Origin: Erwinia sp. HDF1-3R
GTDB taxonomy: Bacteria; Pseudomonadota; Gammaproteobacteria; Enterobacterales; Enterobacteriaceae
Assembly (NCBI RefSeq): GCF_039621855.1
Contig: NZ_CP155071.1
Span: 4,464,001-4,528,000 of the forward strand
Direction of reading: 5' to 3'
Length of the DNA: 64,000 nucleotides
Below are positions 59,336-64,000 of the stretch, in pieces. The notes below the pieces were generated by a model, which worked only from the letters and a program-made list of their open reading frames with translations, searched no databases and was not told where the DNA came from. A program made the position numbers and the translations under genes. Each line of letters begins with the position of its first letter. Position 1 is the stretch's first letter.

Positions 59336-59881
59336 TTGCTCTTCCTTAACGGTACAGCGGCGCAAAGGCCAGCCGTGATTCGCGTTGGTGGTCGCCACGG
59401 ATGCTTATGAAGGCGACGGCTGTAAATGAAACGTGAGGCGATTATAAACAAATATTTTTTCCACTAAACACAATTACAGAAGAAACGTTTCATTTTGCGA
59501 GTGAGATCAAATTCTCAGTGAAAAGCAGCGCGACCAGTGCGATCTCACCTGCAAAAATGAAAGCCCGCAGAACGAAGGCGTGTTAAGGCGGGAAACTCAT
59601 TTCATTTCAATCGTTTCCTGACGTTACAGATTCCTCCTTATTACCTAAAAAAACCGTCCCAAATCTTTGACCTTTTTCGGTGATTTTCACTGGCTAAATC
59701 TCCCTCGCCAGAGTTTTATCCACTTCACATTTTTGGGGTATTAATTTCATTTTATATTGATATTGAAATATTCATTCCCCATACTGACGAACATAGCAAA
59801 TCCAATCGCCAGCACGTGGCGCTCCAGACACCCGCTGGAGAGGCGCGGCAGAGGTGGCTTATGACAGAAGGAAAAACAGGT
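59336..59881. promoter_or_regulatory. divergent iolD-iolC control region
   Basis: This 546-base AT-rich gap separates the leftward and rightward iol units. It holds ATGAAACGT at 59426-59434 and its exact inverse ACGTTTCAT at 59485-59493 (the latter inside the palindrome GAAACGTTTC), plus further ATTTCATTTC-like copies near 59600, as candidate operators for the nearby RpiR-type regulator. TGAGA-TCAAAT-TCTCA at 59502-59517 is a symmetric CRP-like site. No gene is supported. Confidence 0.6.
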
Positions 59882-61807
59882 ATGAGTACACAAGAAAAAC
59901 GGCTTGATGTGATTTGTATCGGGCGCATAGCCGTTGACCTCTATGGCCAGCAAATCGGTGCCCGCCTTGAGGATATGAGCACATTTTCTAAGTACCTTGG
60001 CGGCTCGTCTGGCAATGTCGCCTACGGTACCGCTATTCAGGGTTTGAAGTCCGGTATGCTGGCCCGCGTTGGCGATGAACATATGGGCCGCTTCCTGCGG
60101 GAGGAGCTTCAGCGGGTAGGAGCTGATACGCAGTGCCTGATTACGGACAAAAAACGTCTGACGGGCCTGGTAATCCTGGGGATCAAGGATCAGGACACCT
60201 TTCCACTGGTGTTTTACCGTGATAACTGCGCAGATATGGGCCTGATCCCTGACGATATCGACGAAGAATATATCACCTCCGCCCGCGCCGTTGCGGTGAC
60301 CGGCACCCATCTGTCGCATCCCGATACCCGTGCCGCCGTGCTTAAGGCGCTGGATATCGCCCGCCGTCACGGCCTGCGCACCGCGCTGGATATCGATTAC
60401 CGCCCGGTTCTGTGGGGGCTGACCTCATTAGGCGACGGTGAGACGCGCTTTGTTGAATCGCAGCATGTCACGCGGCAGTTACAGGAAGTGTTGCACTACT
60501 TCGATCTGGTGGTGGGGACGGAAGAAGAATTTCATATTGCCGGTGGCAGCACCGATACGATTACCGCATTAAAAAATGTGCGACAGGCCACTAAAGCCAC
60601 GCTGGTTTGCAAACGTGGGCCTATGGGCTGCGTGGTATTGGAAGGCGCAATACCCGACAGTTGGGAGCAGACGACGCTACAGAGCGGCGTTCGCGTTGAG
60701 GTATTGAACGTACTCGGCGCAGGGGATGCCTTTATGTCCGGTCTGCTGCGCGGCTGGCTTAATGATGAAAGCTGGGAGCAGGCCTGTCGCTACGCCAATG
60801 CCTGTGGTGCGCTGGTGGTATCACGCCACGGCTGTGCGCCTGCCATGCCGACCCGGGCTGAACTTGATGACTTCCTCAGCCGCGATAAAGAGGTGAAGCG
60901 ACCCGACCTGGACAACCGCCTTAACCACCTCCACCGCGTCACCTCGCGTAAGCAAAAATGGGAAGAGCTGTGCGTCTTTGCCTTTGACCATCGTAAGCAA
61001 CTGCTTGATATGGCCGATGAGGCAGGCGTGGATGCCTCCCGTTTGCCGGAGCTGAAAACGCTGCTGCTGAGGGCCGCAGAGGAAGCAGCAGGTGAAGCTG
61101 GCCTGGATAACCGCAGCGGCATACTGGCCGATACGACTTACGGTCAGCCCGCCCTGAATGCCATTACGGGTAAAGGATGGTGGATTGGACGTCCGATTGA
61201 GATGCCGGGTTCCCGCCCACTGCGGCTGGAACACGGTAATATTGGTTCGCAGCTGATTGACTGGCCTCAGGAGCACGTCGTGAAATGCCTGGTGTTTTAC
61301 CATCCACACGATGAAGCCGGTCTGCGCCAGGAACAGGACGCGCTAATTCTTGATGTCTGGAAGGGGTGCAACAAATCTGGCCATGAACTGCTGCTGGAGG
61401 TCATCCTTCCCGAGGACAATGCGGATAAAAAAGAGTCGTATTATTTCGACATGCTGAGCCATTTTTATTCGCTGGGTATTCAGCCAGACTGGTGGAAGCT
61501 GCCGCCGCTCTCTCTGGAGAGCTGGGAAGCCATTAGTGGTCTGATTGAGCAGCAGGATCCTCACTGCCGCGGTATTTTGATTTTGGGGCTGGATGCGTCG
61601 GAAGAGAAACTTAAAGCGGGTTTTGCCGCGGCGGCTAAAGCACCGTGGGTGAAAGGATTCGCCGTGGGAAGAACGATTTTCGGCCAGCCTTCGCGTCAGT
61701 GGTTGCAGGGTGAGCTGGACGATGATGCGCTGATTGCCCAGGTTAAATCCAACTATCTGACGCTGATTGATTACTGGCGTCAGGTACGGCCAACGCACCA
61801 GCCCTGA
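59882..61807 (+). CDS. iolC: bifunctional 5-dehydro-2-deoxygluconokinase / 5-dehydro-2-deoxyphosphogluconate aldolase
   Basis: Fusion protein of 641 residues. Residues 1 to about 320 are a PfkB sugar kinase (IolC) with GGSSGNVAYG and the catalytic Asp282 in LGAGDAFMSGLL; the rest is a DUF2090 domain (VFAFDHRKQLLDMADEAG, LGLDASEEKL), the class I aldolase-like part. Together they phosphorylate 2-deoxy-5-ketogluconate and cleave it to malonic semialdehyde and dihydroxyacetone phosphate. MSTQEKRLDV at 59882 is taken as the start; an ATG at 59861 with AGAGG upstream is a real alternative. Divergent from iolD. Confidence 0.92.
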   Translation: MSTQEKRLDVICIGRIAVDLYGQQIGARLEDMSTFSKYLGGSSGNVAYGTAIQGLKSGMLARVGDEHMGRFLREELQRVGADTQCLITDKKRLTGLVILGIKDQDTFPLVFYRDNCADMGLIPDDIDEEYITSARAVAVTGTHLSHPDTRAAVLKALDIARRHGLRTALDIDYRPVLWGLTSLGDGETRFVESQHVTRQLQEVLHYFDLVVGTEEEFHIAGGSTDTITALKNVRQATKATLVCKRGPMGCVVLEGAIPDSWEQTTLQSGVRVEVLNVLGAGDAFMSGLLRGWLNDESWEQACRYANACGALVVSRHGCAPAMPTRAELDDFLSRDKEVKRPDLDNRLNHLHRVTSRKQKWEELCVFAFDHRKQLLDMADEAGVDASRLPELKTLLLRAAEEAAGEAGLDNRSGILADTTYGQPALNAITGKGWWIGRPIEMPGSRPLRLEHGNIGSQLIDWPQEHVVKCLVFYHPHDEAGLRQEQDALILDVWKGCNKSGHELLLEVILPEDNADKKESYYFDMLSHFYSLGIQPDWWKLPPLSLESWEAISGLIEQQDPHCRGILILGLDASEEKLKAGFAAAAKAPWVKGFAVGRTIFGQPSRQWLQGELDDDALIAQVKSNYLTLIDYWRQVRPTHQP

Positions 61808-61825
61808 ATAGCGCTTCCAGAAGGT

Positions 61826-61849
61826 AAGGGGCGGTAAACACCGCCCCTT
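61826..61849 (+). terminator. terminator of iolC
   Basis: AAGGGGCGGT pairs with ACCGCCCCTT (10 bp, loop AAAC) 16 bases after the iolC stop, followed by TATTT. It separates iolC from the regulator gene. Confidence 0.82.
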
Positions 61850-62095
61850 TATTTCCCTTCGCCATTTCACACTCCACGTTACTGAACCTCCAGTCTGTCT
61901 ACATTTATTGTCCCTGTTATCTCGATTTTGCGTGCCGGTTAATGTTTTACGCATAACTGGTCCGATGTTTTGTGATTGATTTCATATCCCGATGAAATAA
62001 AGCACCGTATTTGCGTTAGCAAGTGAAATTTTTTGTTCATCTGATAGAATAACGGACAGAAGAACATCACAATTTTTGACCAGCGAGCCGAAGTA

Positions 62096-62935
62096 ATGAC
62101 TAATAACTCGACGCAGCTTTCCCTGTTACAGGACGACATTCGTCGTCGATACGATACTCTGAGTAAACGCCTTAAACAGGTGGCCCGCTATATTTTGGAT
62201 AACAGCAACAGCATCGCTTTCGACACCGTTGCCTCTATCGCTCAGCAGGCAGACGTTCCGCCCTCTACGCTGATCCGCTTTTCCAATGCATTTGGCTTTA
62301 GCGGCTTCAATGAAATGAAACAGGTTTTCCGTCAGCATCTGATGGAGGAAACGGTTAACTATACCGAACGCGCACGACTCTTCCGCCAGACAGCCATTGA
62401 TGAAACGGCAACCCCACCGGAAACGCCCGCAGAAATCCTCAATGTATTCACCATGGTAAACTCACAGGCGCTACAGCAGCTGGCGATGCAAACCAACCCA
62501 CAGCATCTTGATAAAGCCGTAGAGTTGCTGGATCAGGCAGAGAATATCTATGTTATTGGCCTGCGCCGCTCCTTCAGCGTGGCCTCCTACCTGACCTACG
62601 CGCTGCGACACCTTGAGCGCCGTGCTTTTCTGATTGATGGCCTGGGCGGAATGTTTACCGAGCAGCTGAGCATGGTTAACCCAAAAGATGTGGTTATCGC
62701 CATCAGCTATTCTCCCTATGCACGTGAGGCCGTAGAACTGGTTGAACTGGGTGCCGGACGCGGCGCGCATCTTATCGCGATTACCGACAGCCAGGTCAGC
62801 CCGCTGGCGGCCTTCAGCGATGTATGCTTTGTGATACGTGAAGCACAGGTAGACGGTTTCCGCTCACAGGTGGCTTCACTTTGTCTTGCTCAAACGCTGG
62901 CCGTCTCGCTGGCGCTAAATAATGCTGAGGCCTGA
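62096..62935 (+). CDS. RpiR/MurR-family regulator, probable inositol regulator IolR
   Basis: Regulator of 279 residues: an amino-terminal RpiR helix-turn-helix (FDTVASIAQQADVPPSTLIRFSNAFGFSGFNEMKQVF, residues 41-77) and a carboxy SIS domain (NIYVIGLRRSFSVASYLTYAL, VIAISYSPYAREAVELV) that binds a phosphosugar. Enterobacterial iol clusters use RpiR-type IolR repressors, so local control of iol genes is likely. The effector is inferred, not seen. It has its own upstream gap of 288 bases and a terminator before it, so it is transcribed separately. Confidence 0.88.
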   Translation: MTNNSTQLSLLQDDIRRRYDTLSKRLKQVARYILDNSNSIAFDTVASIAQQADVPPSTLIRFSNAFGFSGFNEMKQVFRQHLMEETVNYTERARLFRQTAIDETATPPETPAEILNVFTMVNSQALQQLAMQTNPQHLDKAVELLDQAENIYVIGLRRSFSVASYLTYALRHLERRAFLIDGLGGMFTEQLSMVNPKDVVIAISYSPYAREAVELVELGAGRGAHLIAITDSQVSPLAAFSDVCFVIREAQVDGFRSQVASLCLAQTLAVSLALNNAEA

Positions 62936-62937
62936 AG

Positions 62938-62956
62938 GCCCGGACGCAAGCCGGGC
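62938..62956. terminator. short hairpin after the RpiR regulator
   Basis: GCCCGG and CCGGGC pair (6 bp, seven-base loop) three bases after the stop codon. No T tract; weak evidence. Confidence 0.4.
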
Positions 62957-63069
62957 ATAACGTTTTCTGTGCCCGTTACACCGATCCCAGTCCCTGCCAA
63001 CTCACTTAAGACGCCAGTCCTGATTCGCCTCGCGAGTTTACTGCCGGGCGGCGACGTGCTGTGCCGTCC

Positions 63070-63420
63070 TCACATCAAATCAATACCAAAGCGGCGGAGC
63101 AGGATGGCCCAGCAAAAGAAAATAATTATCGTTATACCGCAGCTGGCAGCCAGCGTAGGCCAGAATCCCCAGCGCTGATAAAAAAAAGGGAACATGATAA
63201 ACATTGGGAGTGTGGGAACGACATACCAAAAGGTATACCACGCATGTGCCGCGATCTTCTCCTGACTTTGCCCCTCAAGTTTCATCCAGATCAGCACCAG
63301 CACGGTGACAAGCGGCAGAGCCGCTATCAGGCCGCCAAGACGATCGCTGCGTTTCGCCACCTCTGAAATAAGTACAATCATCCCAGCCGTAACAGCATAT
63401 TTTATAGCCAGCCAGAGCAT
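63070..63420 (-). CDS. small inner membrane protein, DUF3147-like
   Basis: Membrane protein of 116 residues with about four helices: LWLAIKYAVTAGMIVLISEVAKRSDRLGGLIAALPLVTVLVLIW, then YTFWYVVPTLPMFIMFPFFY and ITIIIFFCWAILL. The amino part (EVAKR..GGLIAALP) is typical of the DUF3147 family, of unknown function. The ATG at 63420 has AGGAGG seven bases upstream; the open frame extends 18 codons further without a site. It is convergent with the RpiR regulator. Confidence 0.8.
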   Translation of the reverse strand: MLWLAIKYAVTAGMIVLISEVAKRSDRLGGLIAALPLVTVLVLIWMKLEGQSQEKIAAHAWYTFWYVVPTLPMFIMFPFFYQRWGFWPTLAASCGITIIIFFCWAILLRRFGIDLM

Positions 63421-63876
63421 TTCGCCCTCCTTATACCCCACCATTCTGGTGCCGCCGAACTCCCCCAACGGCACATCAGCATTGGGTTTTGATAACGCCC
63501 CAGCACTGCTCTTCGAAGCGAATTCACATCGTTATATACCATAAACCCCGCTCTGTTTCTGATGAACCTGGCAGCCGACTGCCCCCCCCTCACAACCTAA
63601 TCAACACGCTCCTGTTCCCAATAAATATTCTTCAGTGTCGTAAGTCATATAAACGCCTGCGTAAAAAATCATTGCAGAAATAAAGCGGATATATTCACAC
63701 CTGCTAAACTTTTACCTTGAAATAATTAACTAAACAGGTAATGACATCGTATAACAAGTATTTAACGGCACATTAAAAAACCAGCATCATTATGGGGCGA
63801 GATCTCCATACATATTATAAACAGACCTGATTACAGGAAACCTGAGGTCACCCCCCCCATAATCTGGAGCGTTTGA
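63421..63876. other. AT-rich gene-free stretch with C8 tracts
   Basis: No gene is supported in these 456 bases; a 64-codon plus-strand frame (63489-63683) has no ribosome site or similarity. Two runs of eight C occur at 63582-63589 and 63851-63858. Base composition becomes clearly AT-rich after about 63600, unlike the genes to the left. Confidence 0.6.
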
Positions 63877-64000
63877 ATGGAATTATTTAGAATTTTATCT
63901 ATATACTTTTATCCGAAAAAATACAAATATCGTTTATTAATTTTAGAAAAAAGTAAAGATCATAAACTCAGGGCAGCACTGCCTTCACGCCGGCGATGCT
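63877..64000 (+). CDS. start of an unidentified gene, cut by the window edge
   Basis: An ATG with GGAG seven bases upstream opens a frame that stays open to the window end: 41 codons, MELFRILSIYFYPKKYKYRL then LILEKSKDHKLRAALPSRRRC. It is Lys/Tyr/Leu-rich and AT-rich, with a more GC-rich last part. I do not recognise the family. A C8 tract lies 18 bases before the start. Without the rest of the frame a chance open frame cannot be excluded. Confidence 0.45.
   Translation, partial: MELFRILSIYFYPKKYKYRLLILEKSKDHKLRAALPSRRRC

Noticed and set aside
63489..63683. 64-codon plus-strand frame near the right edge
   Set aside because: Lacks a ribosome site and runs through a C8 tract with no family features.

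Overview
The window reads as chromosome of an enterobacterium (Enterobacterales, most likely family Erwiniaceae; the genus cannot be fixed by eye). Gene order and protein sequences follow the conserved Escherichia coli 76-78 min block: bioH/gntX/nfuA, glpEGR-glpD, glgBXCAP, asd, yhgN, gntRKU, yhhW-ryhB-yhhY, ggt-yhhA, ugpBAECQ, livKHMGF, panM, rpoH-ftsXEY, rsmD-yhhLMN, zntA, tusA, yhhQ, dcrB. Several E. coli members are absent (malP, malT, gntT, yhhX, a second liv binding protein). Lineage-specific DNA sits at the joints: a YcjM-like GH13_18 phosphorylase at the left end, an ERIC element inside the glpEGR operon, a repeat-rich 1 kb spacer between yhgN and gntU, an Rpn nuclease between yhhA and ugpQ, and a myo-inositol catabolic cluster after dcrB.

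Layout. 0-2.2 kb: GH13_18 phosphorylase and a small DUF1471 periplasmic protein. 2.3-6.5 kb: bioH and gntX divergent, then nfuA tail-to-tail with a lone malQ. 6.7-10.6 kb: glpE-glpG-glpR divergent from glpD, with GlpR operator and CRP-like site between. 10.7-20.2 kb: glycogen operon glgB-glgX-glgC-glgA-glgP on the minus strand. 20.6-22.6 kb: asd and yhgN. 22.6-23.7 kb: no genes, but a seven-copy 41 bp minisatellite, a duplicated 102 bp segment and a roughly 204 bp element with perfect 13 bp terminal inverted repeats. 23.7-26.8 kb: gluconate genes with a GntR operator. 26.9-30.8 kb: yhhW, the Fur-controlled small RNA RyhB, yhhY, ggt, yhhA. 30.9-32.1 kb: an Rpn DNase gene with a well-formed internal start for a small C-terminal protein (RpnS), and a heptanucleotide repeat upstream. 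32.3-42.3 kb: two ABC uptake operons, ugp (glycerol-3-phosphate, with tandem Pho boxes and a CRP site) and liv (branched-chain amino acids). 42.7-54.2 kb: housekeeping genes. 54.3-62.9 kb: a 15 bp minisatellite and the iol genes (iolE, iolH-like, iolG, iolD leftward; fused iolC-aldolase and an RpiR-type regulator rightward). The right edge holds a small membrane protein and the start of an unidentified gene.

Carbon metabolism links much of the window: glucan storage and remodelling (glgBXCAP, malQ, GH13_18), glycerol-3-phosphate uptake and oxidation (ugp, glpD), gluconate (gntKU) and inositol (iol). iolB, iolA and an inositol transporter are not in the window, so that pathway must be completed elsewhere or be incomplete.

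The most interesting candidate for a distinct system is the Rpn gene-within-a-gene: a predicted anti-phage nuclease with GLEQ tetrapeptide repeats and an internal Shine-Dalgarno/ATG for its own inhibitor. Second come the unexplained repeat families at 22.6-23.7 kb and 54.3 kb, and the 16-residue repeats in the acidic domain of FtsY.
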